From Streptosporangiaceae bacterium (GTDB taxonomy: Bacteria; Actinomycetota; Actinomycetes; Streptosporangiales; Streptosporangiaceae), in the NCBI GenBank assembly GCA_025964695.1, contig JAOPYK010000263.1, forward strand, positions 1 to 64,000: 64,000 nucleotides of DNA. Direction: 5' to 3'. Positions within the stretch are counted from its first letter, which is position 1. Each line of letters opens with the position of its first letter. Shown piece after piece: positions 24,627 to 33,546 of this stretch. Both the position numbers and the translations under genes were made by a program. The notes below the pieces were generated by a model. That model saw nothing but the letters and a program-made list of their open reading frames with translations, was not told the origin of the DNA and did no database searches.

Positions 24627-25740
24627 TCATCCGCTGGACCTCGGAGGTGCCCTCACCGATCTCGAGGATCTTGGCATCGCGGTAGAAACGGCCGACGGCG
24701 TACTCGTTCATGAAGCCGTACCCGCCGAAGATCTGCGTGGCGTCCCGGGAGTTGTCCATCGCCGCGTTGGAGGCGACCAGCTTGGCGATGGCGGCCTCCT
24801 TCTTGAACGGCTCGCCGATCAGCATCCTCGCGGCGGCGAGGTAGTAGGCGGCCCGCGCGGTGTGCGCCCGGACCTCCATGTCGGCGATCTTGAACTGGAT
24901 CGCCTGGTACTCGCCGATCGCCCGGCCGAACGCCTCGCGCTCCCGCACGTACCGCAGGCACTCGTCCACGCAGCCCTGGGCCAGCCCCACCGACAGCGCG
25001 GCGATCGCGATGCGGCCCTCGTCCAGGATCCGCAGGAACTGCGCATAGCCGCGCCCGCGGGGGCCGACCAGGTTCTCCTCGGGCACGCGTACGTCGTCGA
25101 ACGACAGCTCGCGGGTGTCCGACGACGACCAGCCGACCTTGGAGTACTTCCGGCCGACCCGGAAACCGGGAGTCCCGGACGGCACGATGATCGTCGAGAT
25201 CTCGCGCTCGCCGGTCAGCGCGGTCACCGTCACGAAGGCCGTGATGTCCGTGCCGGAGTTGGTGATGAACGACTTCGAGCCGTTGATGATCCAGTGCCCG
25301 TCCTCCAGCCGCGCGGTGGTGCGCATGCCGCCCGGCACATCCGAGCCGCCGCCGGCCTCGGTCAGCCCGAACGCGGCCAGCCGCTCACCCGAGCACAGCC
25401 GGGGCAGCCAGGTCCGCTTCTGCTCCTCCGAGCCGAACCGGAAGATGGGCATCGCACCCAGCGAGACCCCCGCCTCCAGGGTGATCGACACCGAGGAGTC
25501 GACCCGGGCGAGCTCTTCCAGCGCCAGGCAGAGCGTGAAGTAGTCACCGCCCATGCCGCCGTACTCCTCGGGGAACGGCAGCCCGAACAGCCCCATCTTC
25601 CCCATCCCGGCGACGATCTCGTAGGGGAACTCGCCCCGCTCATAGAGGTCCCCGATCACCGGGGCGACCACCTCGCGGGCGAACTCCGCGACCGTCCGCC
25701 GCAGTGCCTCCTGCTCGTCGGTGAGCCTGAAGTCGATCAT
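24595..25740 (-). CDS. Acyl-CoA dehydrogenase (branched-chain type likely)
   Basis: The 381-residue flavoprotein has the ACAD signatures (FGLTEAGGGSDVPGG for FAD/substrate binding and QIFGGYGFMNEYAVGRFYRD). The motif EIGEGTSEVQR places a Glu at the catalytic-base position used by short-chain and 2-methyl-branched enzymes, whereas true isovaleryl-CoA dehydrogenases use a different Glu. It may act on isovaleryl-CoA or another short branched acyl-CoA. ATG 25740 has AGGAGAG upstream. It is the last gene of an mccB-mccA-HMG-CoA lyase operon, which supports a leucine pathway role. Confidence 0.9.
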   Translation of the reverse strand: MIDFRLTDEQEALRRTVAEFAREVVAPVIGDLYERGEFPYEIVAGMGKMGLFGLPFPEEYGGMGGDYFTLCLALEELARVDSSVSITLEAGVSLGAMPIFRFGSEEQKRTWLPRLCSGERLAAFGLTEAGGGSDVPGGMRTTARLEDGHWIINGSKSFITNSGTDITAFVTVTALTGEREISTIIVPSGTPGFRVGRKYSKVGWSSSDTRELSFDDVRVPEENLVGPRGRGYAQFLRILDEGRIAIAALSVGLAQGCVDECLRYVREREAFGRAIGEYQAIQFKIADMEVRAHTARAAYYLAAARMLIGEPFKKEAAIAKLVASNAAMDNSRDATQIFGGYGFMNEYAVGRFYRDAKILEIGEGTSEVQRMIIARQLGLSG

Positions 25741-25749
25741 TTTCTCTCC

Positions 25750-26667
25750 TCAAGACGGGGACACGGCCTGGACGACGCGGGACGGGGAGGGACGGCCGAG
25801 CCGGCCGGCCATCCAGCGGCTGGTCTCGGCGAGCGCGGGCAGGTCGACGCCGGTCTCGATGCCGAGGCCGTCGAGCATCCAGACCAGGTCCTCGGTGGCC
25901 AGATTGCCGGTGGCGCTCTCGGCGTAGGGGCAGCCGCCCAGCCCGCCGGCCGAGGCGTCGACGGTGGTGACGCCGCACCGCAGCGCGGCCAGGGTGTTGG
26001 CCAGTGCCTGCCCGTAGGTGTCGTGGAAGTGCACGGCGATCCGGCCGATATCGGTGCCCGCCGTCGCCAGTGCCCCGATCAGGGCGGTGACATGCCCGGG
26101 GGTGCCGACGCCGATGGTGTCGCCCAGGCTGAGCTCGGTGCACCCGAGGTCCAGCAGCCGGGTCGCGACGGACACGACCTGGTCGATCGGGACGTCGCCC
26201 TCCCAGGGATCTCCGAAGCACATCGAGACGTACGCCCGCACCGCCAGGCCCTCGGCGCGCGCCCGTTCCACGACCGGCGCGAACATCGCGATCGACTCGT
26301 CGACCGTCCGGTTCAGGTTGCGCCGGGCGAAGGTCTCGGTGGCGCTGCCGAACACCGCGATCTCCTGGATACCGGCGCCCAGTGCCCGGTCCAGGCCGCG
26401 CTCGTTCGGCACCAGCACGGGGTAGCGGACGCCGGGCGTACGCGGGAGCACCCTGAGCAGCTCCTCGGCGTCGGCCAGCTGCGGCACCCATTTCGGGTGG
26501 ACGAAGCTGGTGGCCTCGATGGTGGTGAGTCCCGCGTCCGCGAGCCGGGTGATGAACTCCGCCTTCACCTCGACCGGCACGATCGCGGACTCGTTCTGCA
26601 GACCGTCGCGGGCACCGACCTCGTAGATCGTCACCCGCTCCGGCAGCCCCTCCAGGCCTGTGCGCAT
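25750..26667 (-). CDS. Hydroxymethylglutaryl-CoA lyase
   Basis: The 305-residue TIM-barrel protein shows the HMG-CoA lyase signatures: RDGLQNE at residues 20-26 with the catalytic Arg, the metal-binding VHFHDTYG and the glycine-rich loop GGLGGCPYAESATGN with the conserved Cys. It cleaves HMG-CoA to acetoacetate and acetyl-CoA, the last step of leucine degradation. ATG 26667 shares one base with the stop of mccA (TGATG). The hydratase that would link methylglutaconyl-CoA to HMG-CoA is not present in this operon. Confidence 0.93.
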   Translation of the reverse strand: MRTGLEGLPERVTIYEVGARDGLQNESAIVPVEVKAEFITRLADAGLTTIEATSFVHPKWVPQLADAEELLRVLPRTPGVRYPVLVPNERGLDRALGAGIQEIAVFGSATETFARRNLNRTVDESIAMFAPVVERARAEGLAVRAYVSMCFGDPWEGDVPIDQVVSVATRLLDLGCTELSLGDTIGVGTPGHVTALIGALATAGTDIGRIAVHFHDTYGQALANTLAALRCGVTTVDASAGGLGGCPYAESATGNLATEDLVWMLDGLGIETGVDLPALAETSRWMAGRLGRPSPSRVVQAVSPS

Positions 26668-28667
26668 CACTGCCGCCTTCCTTCGTCGTCGTCCGGGGCA
26701 GGGGTGATCTCGGCGAGCACCGCGTCCAGCGCGACCTGGGCGCCGGTCCGGGCGGGCAGGTCGGCGACGATCCCGTCGACCGGTGCCGTGACGGTGTGCT
26801 CCATCTTCATCGCCTCCACGATGACCAGCGGCTGACCGGCCGTGACCGCGTCGCCCTTGGCCACCTTCACCGCCAGCACCGTGCCGGGCATCGGGCTGCG
26901 CAGCACTCCGCCGCCCGCCACGCCGGCCGCCGAACCGGCCGCACCGGGCACGAACTCCCTGACCGCCCACGTCCGCCCGTCACGCCCCACCCACACGGTC
27001 CGCTCATCCGCCGCGAGCGCGTACGCCGTGGTACGCCCCCCGTAGGCGACCGCCGAGCCGCCGCGCTCCAGCCCGTGATCCAGCGCGGCCGGGACCGGGG
27101 CGGCGCCGTTGACGGAGATCTCGGCGGCCGCCGAACGGCCCCGGACCCTGACCGGCACGGGGTCGTGGCCGTCCACGCTGAAGCACCAGGTGGTCCAGGC
27201 GGGTTCGCCGAGCCGCCAGCCGTCGCGGATCGCCCACGGGTCCTGGTCACCGGTGGCCTCCAGCGCGCGCAGGCGTTCCAGGGCCGCGGCGGCGAGAACC
27301 TCGTCCGGTACGGCGTCGTGGACCAGATCGTCCAGCGAGCGCTCGACGAGGCCGGTGTCGAGCCGGCCCGCTGCCACGTCGGGATGGGCGATCAAGGCAC
27401 GCAGGAAGGCGATGTTGGTGGGCACCCCGAGCAGGGTGTACGAGGCGAGTGCCCGGTCCAGGCGGGTGAGCGCCGTGGTCCGCTCCGGGCCCCAGGCGAT
27501 CACCTTCGCGAGCATCGGGTCGTAGGAGCCGCCGACCTCGGTGCCCTCGGCGATCCCGGAGTCGACGCGTACGGCGGCGCCCGTCCCCGGCTCGGAAAGG
27601 GCGAGCACCGTGCCGCCCGTGGGCAGAAAGCCGCGTGCCGGGTCCTCCGCGTACACCCGGGCCTCGGCCGCATGGCCCCGGAGCCGTACGCCGTCCTGGG
27701 CGAAGGGCAGCGGTTCGCCGGCGGCGACCCGGAGCTGGAGCTCGACCAGGTCCAGGCCCGTGACCAGCTCGGTGACCGGATGCTCGACCTGGAGGCGGGT
27801 GTTCATCTCCATGAAGTAGTACTCGTCCGGCCGGTCGGCGGACAGGATGTACTCCACCGTGCCCGCCCCGACGTAGCCGACCGCCCGGGCCGCGTCGATG
27901 GCACTGGCGCCCATCCGCTCCCGCTGCTCCTCGGTCAGCAGCGGGGAGGGCGCCTCTTCGATGATCTTCTGATGGCGTCGCTGCAGGCTGCACTCACGTT
28001 CGCCCAGATGGACGACGGCGCCGTGGGTGTCGGCGAAGACCTGGATCTCGATGTGCCGGGGATTCTCGATGAACCGCTCGACCAGCAGGGTGTCGTCCCC
28101 GAACGCGCCCCGGGCCTCCCTGCGGGCCGAGTCGATCGCGGAAGGCACCTCGTCCGCCGACCGGATGAGGCGCATGCCCTTCCCGCCGCCGCCGGCCGAG
28201 GGCTTGAGCAGCACCGGCAGGCCGATCCGCGCCACGGCCTCGGCCAGCGCGGCGTCGGAGAGGCCCGCCTCGTCGCTGCCCGGGACCACCGGCACGTCGG
28301 CGGCGGTGACCGTCCGCTTGGCGCGGATCTTGTCGCCCATCGCCTCGATCGCCGCGGGCGGCGGCCCGACGAAGACCAGCCCCGCGGCGGCGCAGGCGCG
28401 GGCGAAGGCGGCGTTCTCGGCCAGGAAGCCGTATCCAGGATGCACCGCCTCGGCGCCGGTCGCGCGGGCCGCCCCGATGACGGCCTCGGCGTCGAGGTAG
28501 CCGGAGACGCCGACGGCCTCGTCGGCCTCCCGGACGTGGCGGGCGCCGAGGTCCGCCGGGCTGTAAACGGCGACGGAGCGGACGCCGAGTTCGCGGAGGG
28601 TACGGATGATCCGTACGGCGATCTCGCCCCGGTTGGCGATCAGGACTGCGGAGAACATGGGGCTCAC
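26667..28667 (-). CDS. mccA: Methylcrotonyl-CoA carboxylase alpha (biotin carboxylase + BCCP)
   Basis: The 666-residue protein has the biotin carboxylase N-domain ([13 protein letters not shown]), ATP-grasp loop ([14 protein letters not shown]), the [15 protein letters not shown] active-site block and a C-terminal biotinyl domain with EAMKMEH, Lys621 being the biotin site. It carboxylates biotin and hands the carboxyl to the beta subunit encoded immediately upstream. The GTG start overlaps the mccB stop by 4 bp; an ATG three codons later is possible. The neighbours (mccB, HMG-CoA lyase, acyl-CoA dehydrogenase) decide for methylcrotonyl-CoA over propionyl-CoA. Confidence 0.92.
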   Translation of the reverse strand: MSPMFSAVLIANRGEIAVRIIRTLRELGVRSVAVYSPADLGARHVREADEAVGVSGYLDAEAVIGAARATGAEAVHPGYGFLAENAAFARACAAAGLVFVGPPPAAIEAMGDKIRAKRTVTAADVPVVPGSDEAGLSDAALAEAVARIGLPVLLKPSAGGGGKGMRLIRSADEVPSAIDSARREARGAFGDDTLLVERFIENPRHIEIQVFADTHGAVVHLGERECSLQRRHQKIIEEAPSPLLTEEQRERMGASAIDAARAVGYVGAGTVEYILSADRPDEYYFMEMNTRLQVEHPVTELVTGLDLVELQLRVAAGEPLPFAQDGVRLRGHAAEARVYAEDPARGFLPTGGTVLALSEPGTGAAVRVDSGIAEGTEVGGSYDPMLAKVIAWGPERTTALTRLDRALASYTLLGVPTNIAFLRALIAHPDVAAGRLDTGLVERSLDDLVHDAVPDEVLAAAALERLRALEATGDQDPWAIRDGWRLGEPAWTTWCFSVDGHDPVPVRVRGRSAAAEISVNGAAPVPAALDHGLERGGSAVAYGGRTTAYALAADERTVWVGRDGRTWAVREFVPGAAGSAAGVAGGGVLRSPMPGTVLAVKVAKGDAVTAGQPLVIVEAMKMEHTVTAPVDGIVADLPARTGAQVALDAVLAEITPAPDDDEGRRQ

Positions 28668-30229
28668 ATCCGGAAGACGCCGTAGCCGACCGGCTCCAGC
28701 GGGGCGTTGGCGGCGGCCGACAGGGCGAGACCGAGCACCCGGCGGGTGTCGAGGGGATCGATGACGCCGTCGTCCCAGAGCCGGGCCGTGGCGTAGTAGG
28801 GGTTGCCCTGGTGTTCGTACTGCTCGCGGATGACCTCCGGGTCGGTGTTACCCACCGAGGCCAGCACCGAGGCGGCCTGCTCGCCGCCCATGACCGAGAT
28901 CCGGGCGCCCGGCCACATCCACAGGAAGCGGGGGGAGTAGGCCCGTCCGCACATCGCGTAGTTGCCGGCGCCGAACGACCCGCCGATCACGACGGTGAAC
29001 TTCGGCACCCGGGCGCAGGCGACGGCGGTGACCATCTTGGCGCCGTGCTTGGCGATGCCGCCGGCCTCGTACTCGCGGCCCACCATGAAGCCGCTGATGT
29101 TCTGGAGGAACACCAGGGGAACCGACCGCCGGTCGCACAGCTCGATGAAGTGCGCGCCCTTGAGCGCGGACTCGGAGAACAGGATCCCGTTGTTGGCGAC
29201 GATCCCGACGGGATGCCCGTGGATGTGCGCGAAGCCGGTGACCAGGGTGGCGCCGTAGTCCTTCTTGAACTCCTGGAACCGGCTGCCGTCGACCACCCGG
29301 GCGATGACCTCACGCGCGTCGTACGGTGTGCGCGGGTCCGGCGGCACGACCCCGTACAGCTCGGCGGGATCGACCGCGGGTTCGCGGACGGCTTCGACGT
29401 CCCAGGGGCGGGGGGCCCGCGGGCCCAGGGTGGCGATGATCCCCCGCACGATCCGCAGGGCGTGCGCGTCGTCGTCGGCGAGGTGGTCGGTGACCCCGGA
29501 AACGCGCGAGTGCAGCTCGCCGCCGCCCAGTTCCTCGGCCGTGACGACCTCGCCGGTGGCGGCCCTCACCAGTGGCGGGCCGCCCAGGAAGATCGTCCCC
29601 TGGTTCCGGACGATCACGGCCTCGTCGCTCATGGCGGGGACGTAGGCTCCGCCGGCCGTACAGGAGCCGAGCACCGCGGCGATCTGCGCGATGCCCCGCG
29701 CCGACATGGTCGCCTGGTTGTAGAAGATCCGGCCGAAGTGCTCGCGGTCCGGGAACACCTCGTCCTGCTTGGGCAGGAAGGCGCCGCCGGAGTCGACGAG
29801 ATAGACGCACGGCAGGTTGTTGTGGAGCGCGACCTCCTGCGCCCGAAGATGTTTCTTCACCGTGATGGGGTAGTAGGTGCCGCCCTTGACCGTCGCGTCG
29901 TTGGCGACGATCACGCACTCCCGGCCGGAGACCCGGCCGATCCCGGTGATGATCCCGGCGCCGGGGGCGTCGCCGTCGTACATGCCGTACGCCGCCAGCG
30001 CGGACAGCTCCAGGAACGGGGAGCCGGGGTCGAGCAGCCCGTCCACCCGGTCGCGGGGGAGCAGCTTGCCGCGAGCGACGTGCTTGTCCCGGGCGCGCTC
30101 CGGGCCGCCCCGGCGGGCGTGCGCCAGCCGGTCCCGCAGCTGCGCGGCCAGGGCGTGATTGAGCTCGGCGTTGCGCTTGTACGCCTCGCCGGTGGGATCC
30201 GCCGCGGTCTCCAGCACAGGTGAGCTCAT
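28664..30229 (-). CDS. mccB: Methylcrotonyl-CoA carboxylase beta (carboxyltransferase)
   Basis: The 521-residue crotonase-fold carboxyltransferase matches MCC-beta closely in recognisable blocks: [55 protein letters not shown] and [16 protein letters not shown]. It transfers carboxyl from biotin to 3-methylcrotonyl-CoA. It is the first gene of the operon, started by ATG 30229, 78 bp from the divergent TetR gene. Two palindromes in that gap are its likely control sites. Confidence 0.93.
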   Translation of the reverse strand: MSSPVLETAADPTGEAYKRNAELNHALAAQLRDRLAHARRGGPERARDKHVARGKLLPRDRVDGLLDPGSPFLELSALAAYGMYDGDAPGAGIITGIGRVSGRECVIVANDATVKGGTYYPITVKKHLRAQEVALHNNLPCVYLVDSGGAFLPKQDEVFPDREHFGRIFYNQATMSARGIAQIAAVLGSCTAGGAYVPAMSDEAVIVRNQGTIFLGGPPLVRAATGEVVTAEELGGGELHSRVSGVTDHLADDDAHALRIVRGIIATLGPRAPRPWDVEAVREPAVDPAELYGVVPPDPRTPYDAREVIARVVDGSRFQEFKKDYGATLVTGFAHIHGHPVGIVANNGILFSESALKGAHFIELCDRRSVPLVFLQNISGFMVGREYEAGGIAKHGAKMVTAVACARVPKFTVVIGGSFGAGNYAMCGRAYSPRFLWMWPGARISVMGGEQAASVLASVGNTDPEVIREQYEHQGNPYYATARLWDDGVIDPLDTRRVLGLALSAAANAPLEPVGYGVFRM

Positions 30230-30242
30230 GCCATCCCTCGTC

Positions 30243-30285
30243 AGTTAACGGTCGTTAACTCCACCGATGTTAATTAACGTTAACA
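30243..30285. promoter_or_regulatory. Two palindromic operators between mccB and tetR
   Basis: Site 1 is a perfect palindrome, AGTTAACG-GT-CGTTAACT at 30243-30260. Site 2, TGTTAATTAACGTTAACA at 30268-30285, shares the GTTAA outer arms. Their centres are 25 bp apart. They lie between the divergent mcc operon and the TetR gene and are the probable TetR binding sites. Confidence 0.7.
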
Positions 30286-30306
30286 CCGCTCGTCTAGACT
30301 GCGTAC

Positions 30307-30885
30307 ATGGCCGAGCCCGCCCCGTCGTACACATCGCCGCGCCGTGCGGAGATCCTCGCCGCCGCGGCGGAGCTGTTCGCGCGGCGCGGCTATCACGGGG
30401 TCTCCATCGGAGAGCTCGGCCGGGCTGTCGGACTCACCGGGCCGGCGCTGTACCGGCACTTCCGGGGCAAGGACGCCGTGCTGGCCGAGATGCTGCTCGA
30501 CATCAGCGAGCGGCTGCTGACCGAGGGATCGCGGCGCGCCGCGGCGGCCACCGGGCCGGCGCAGGCGCTGGAGGCCCTGCTGCGCTGGCACGTGGCGTTC
30601 GCGCTCGACAACCCCGCGCTCATCACCGTGCACGAACGCGAACTGGACAACGTGCCGGAGCCGCAGCGCCGCGAGATCCGCCGGGTGCAGCGGGCCTACG
30701 TCGAGGAATGGGTCCGCGTGCTGCGGCACCTGGACCGGGCACTGGCCGTCGACCGGGCCAGGGCGGCCGTGCACGCCACCTTCGGGCTGCTCAACTCGAC
30801 CCCGCACAGCGCCGGAGGGCTCGACCGGGACGCCATGGCCGCCCTGCTGCACGCCATGGCCACCACGGCCCTCACCGCCGTCTGA
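30307..30885 (+). CDS. TetR-family regulator of the mcc/leucine operon
   Basis: The 192-residue TetR protein has the HTH VSIGELGRAVGLTGPALYRHF and a helical C-domain. It diverges from mccB over two strong palindromes, the standard layout of acyl-CoA-responsive repressors of leucine and branched-chain acid catabolism. ATG 30307 lacks a ribosome-binding site but sits 6 nt after TAGACT (30295-30300), so it is probably translated from a leaderless mRNA whose promoter overlaps operator site 2, giving autorepression. Confidence 0.88.
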   Translation: MAEPAPSYTSPRRAEILAAAAELFARRGYHGVSIGELGRAVGLTGPALYRHFRGKDAVLAEMLLDISERLLTEGSRRAAAATGPAQALEALLRWHVAFALDNPALITVHERELDNVPEPQRREIRRVQRAYVEEWVRVLRHLDRALAVDRARAAVHATFGLLNSTPHSAGGLDRDAMAALLHAMATTALTAV

Positions 30886-30925
30886 CGCCTACCCGCCCTG
30901 GTCCGGACCCGGCTGCAAGCCTGCC

Positions 30926-31053
30926 TCAGGTCTGCGGCCAGGTGACCGGCAGCCGCTTCGGTCCCTGGACCATGCCGCCCTTCGCCCAGGGGACGCCCCC
31001 GGGGGGCACGTCGCCGCTCGGCAGGGTGATCTCCGGCAGGGCCACGTTCGTGC
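30926..31053 (-). pseudogene. Probable cytochrome P450 C-terminal remnant
   Basis: An open minus-strand frame without a start, bounded by an in-frame TAA, ends in VPWAKGGMVQGPKRLPVTWP and a stop. This resembles the last strand of bacterial P450s, which often finish with a GxxxLPVTW motif. The preceding residues (STNVALPEITLPSGDV) could match the strand region after the ExxR helix, with the haem-cysteine region deleted between them. No haem motif is present, so it would be non-functional. Identification rests on a short motif only. Confidence 0.4.
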
Positions 31054-31854
31054 TCAACAGGACTCCTTACGGCCCACGCCGCACAGGAAGTACCCGCTTC
31101 CCGTGGCCGGGGCGGGAGCGGTCGTGTCGTCCGGCCGCCATCGGTCCAGCGCCACCAGCCCCGGCTCGAGGAGGCCGAATCCGTCGAAGAAGCCGAGGAT
31201 CTCGTCCGGCGTGCGGTGGGTCATGGCGGTGCTGGCGTCCCGGTAGACCGTCGAGGAGTTCGCGGTGACCTCGTCGTCACCGCTGATGTGCGAGATCACC
31301 ACATGGCTGCCCGCCGGCAGGCCCTTGCGGAGGTCGGCCATGACCCGGTACGGCTCGTCGCCGGCATCGAGACAGTGCAGCACCGCCAGCAGCAGCAGCC
31401 CCACCGGTTCGCCCGGCCGGATGAGCTCGCGGATCTCCGGGTCGCCGAGCAGCTCGGCGGAGTGACGCAGATCCCGCTGGAGGACGACCGTGTTCCGGTC
31501 GACGCCCAGCAGCGCGCGGCCGTGGGTGACGACCACCGGGTCGTTGTCCAGGTAGACGACCCGGGCGTCCGGGCTGACCTGCCGGGCGACTTCATGGACG
31601 TTGCCCTGGGTGGGCAGGCCCGCGCCGATGTCGAGGAACTGGGTGATCCCGATCCCGGCCAGATACCGCACAGCCCGGGCGAGGAAGCTCCGGTTCTGCC
31701 TGGCCAGCCGGGGTGCGAACGGCGCCACCTGCAGCACCTTCGCGGCGGCCGCCCGGTCCGCCGCGAAGTTGTCCTTCCCGCCCAGGTAGTAGTCGTACAT
31801 GCGCGCCACGTTGGGAACGGTGACGTCGATGTGGGGTCGGTTGTTCTCAGCCAT
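31054..31854 (-). CDS. SAM-dependent methyltransferase, PF04672 (DUF574) family
   Basis: The 266-residue protein begins with the family signature VPNVARMYDYYLGGKDNF and has a SAM-binding motif at FLDIGAGLPT, followed by VVYLDNDPVV for motif II. These proteins are abundant paralogues in Streptomyces and Streptosporangium; their substrates are mostly unknown. The ATG at 31854 follows GAGAAGAGAT. It stands alone, divergent from the O-methyltransferase gene. Confidence 0.88.
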   Translation of the reverse strand: MAENNRPHIDVTVPNVARMYDYYLGGKDNFAADRAAAAKVLQVAPFAPRLARQNRSFLARAVRYLAGIGITQFLDIGAGLPTQGNVHEVARQVSPDARVVYLDNDPVVVTHGRALLGVDRNTVVLQRDLRHSAELLGDPEIRELIRPGEPVGLLLLAVLHCLDAGDEPYRVMADLRKGLPAGSHVVISHISGDDEVTANSSTVYRDASTAMTHRTPDEILGFFDGFGLLEPGLVALDRWRPDDTTAPAPATGSGYFLCGVGRKESC

Positions 31855-32087
31855 GGTGCCGATCTCTTCTCGCGATGCCGCATCCATGATCGCTCACTGA
31901 CGTGGGTCCTACCAGCCGTCCGAAGGATCTTTTCCCATCATGTCCCTATTCGGTAAGTCATGCGCAGCACTCCGGCGGCCGACCGCGCTCTGAACAGCTG
32001 TGGCGGGTGGCGGCGGCCCTGCCGGCTACGGCACGCTGGCCTTGCCCGATGATGTGATCAACGTGATGTGTGAGAACGGGGACGGCG

Positions 32088-32738
32088 ATGACCAAGACGG
32101 GGAACCTCGGCCCGGAACTGTACGACTATGTGCTGGCTCACGGCGTTCAGCCGGACGAGGTGCAACAGGAGCTGATCAAGGTCACGACCGCGTTGGGCGG
32201 CGCGTCCTCGATGCAGATCTCTCCGGACCAGGGCGCCTTCATGACACTCGTCGCCAAGGTGCTCGGCGCCCGGAACATGATCGAGCTCGGCACGTTCACC
32301 GGCTACTCCTCGATCTGCCTGGCCCGCGGTCTGGCCGAGGGTGGTCGGCTGATCTGTTGCGATGTGAGCGAGGAGTGGACCGGGATCGCCCGGCAACACT
32401 GGCGCAAGGCCGGGGTGGAGGACCGGATCGAGCTGCGCATCGGGCCGGCGCTGGACACCCTTCGGAGCCTGCCGTCCGATCCGGTGATCGATCTGGCCTT
32501 CATCGACGCCGACAAGCCCGGCTACATCGGGTACTGGGAGGAACTGATCCCGAGGATGCGCCCGGGCGGAGTGATCCTGGTCGACAACGTCTTCATGGGC
32601 GGGCAGGTGGTCGGCCCCGATCCTGGCGAGTCCGGAGTGGCCATCCGCGAGTTCAACGACCACGCGGCGGCCGATGAGCGTGTGGAACTGGTCATGTTGC
32701 CGATCGCCGACGGGCTCACCTTCGCGCGCAAGCGCTGA
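32088..32738 (+). CDS. O-methyltransferase, caffeoyl-CoA OMT-type
   Basis: The 216-residue class-I methyltransferase has the SAM motif MIELGTFTGYSSICLA, the metal-site sequence FIDADKPGYIGYWEELIPRM with the catalytic Asp, and VDNVFMGG. This is the divalent-metal-dependent family that methylates catechol-like hydroxyls, for instance in caffeoyl-CoA or natural products. ATG 32088 has GGGGAC at good spacing and is preferred to GTG 32070. No biosynthetic partner gene is adjacent. Confidence 0.9.
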   Translation: MTKTGNLGPELYDYVLAHGVQPDEVQQELIKVTTALGGASSMQISPDQGAFMTLVAKVLGARNMIELGTFTGYSSICLARGLAEGGRLICCDVSEEWTGIARQHWRKAGVEDRIELRIGPALDTLRSLPSDPVIDLAFIDADKPGYIGYWEELIPRMRPGGVILVDNVFMGGQVVGPDPGESGVAIREFNDHAAADERVELVMLPIADGLTFARKR

Positions 32739-32858
32739 CGACCCGGCGATTCCCGGGTGATCTCCGGAGTCGCCTGCGGAGGCGATCCGCCGCATCTAGG
32801 ATTTGCTCGTTCTCCCGGCGGGTCTGCCGCCGGGCGGCGAGATGGAGGTGGGACCGCC

Positions 32859-33359
32859 ATGGAGACAGCCGCGATCGTCACGCTGGCCCTCGGCCTCGTC
32901 GCGGGGGGCGCCGGCGGCTTCGGTGCGTCCCGCCTACGCAGAGGCGCGGCGCCGACACCGGCTCCCGCTCCCGACTCCGCCTCCGATCCCGCGTCTGGGC
33001 AGGCGGCGCCCGATGCAGAGGATCCCGCCGGGTTCCAGGATCCGGCGGGATTCGAGATCGTCGCGCAGCGACGAGCCCTGATCGACGCCTCCATCGGCAT
33101 CGCCGATCGCGTACGGGACAGCAACGAGGCCCTGTGGCGGCAGGTGACGGAGGGGTTGGCCGCCGCGGGCGTTGCCACGGTGTCGCCTGACGGACAGCCG
33201 TTCGACCCCGAACAGCACGTGTCGGTGCTCACCGAGCCCACCCAGGACGAGAAACTGCACCAGACCGTCGCGGCCACCGGCAAGGTGGGTTACCTCGACG
33301 GCAAGACCTGGCTGCGACGACCCGAGGTCGCGGTCTACCAGCAGGCGCAGCAGCCCTGA
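32859..33359 (+). CDS. GrpE-like nucleotide-exchange domain, membrane-anchored
   Basis: The 166-residue protein opens with a hydrophobic segment (TAAIVTLALGLVAGGAGGFG), then an Ala/Pro linker. From about residue 70 follows a stretch resembling the GrpE C-terminal domain: a helix with ADRVRDSNEALWRQV, then GVATVSPDGQPFDPEQH, a VGYLDG turn and WLRRPEVAVY. Canonical GrpE is cytosolic and carries a long dimerisation helix, which is shortened here. It may deliver or regulate DnaK at the membrane, but this is inferred from resemblance only. GGAGG precedes ATG 32859. Confidence 0.6.
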   Translation: METAAIVTLALGLVAGGAGGFGASRLRRGAAPTPAPAPDSASDPASGQAAPDAEDPAGFQDPAGFEIVAQRRALIDASIGIADRVRDSNEALWRQVTEGLAAAGVATVSPDGQPFDPEQHVSVLTEPTQDEKLHQTVAATGKVGYLDGKTWLRRPEVAVYQQAQQP

Positions 33360-33546
33360 TCGGCGTCGCCTGGAGAACGGGAGCCGGTGCGGCGGTAGCG
33401 TGGCGGGGATGTCAGCCGCATCTTCTCGTAGGACCGTCCGTGCCCGAAGCCACCGCCCAGGAGACCGAGCGCATTGGTGTTTCCCGGGCGATCGTCTCGG
33501 CGGTGACCCGCCGGAGCGCGGCCCGTAAGAGCTGATCCACGGCGGC

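Noticed and set aside
24583-28685. Plus-strand frames of 630-750 codons opposite the mcc operon
   Set aside because: Shadows of the minus-strand acyl-CoA dehydrogenase, HMG-CoA lyase and carboxylase; no start context or domain of their own.
33439-33534. Small plus-strand frame of about 31 codons from GTG between the GrpE-like and kinase genes
   Set aside because: No ribosome-binding site at proper spacing, no similarity I recognise and too short to support.
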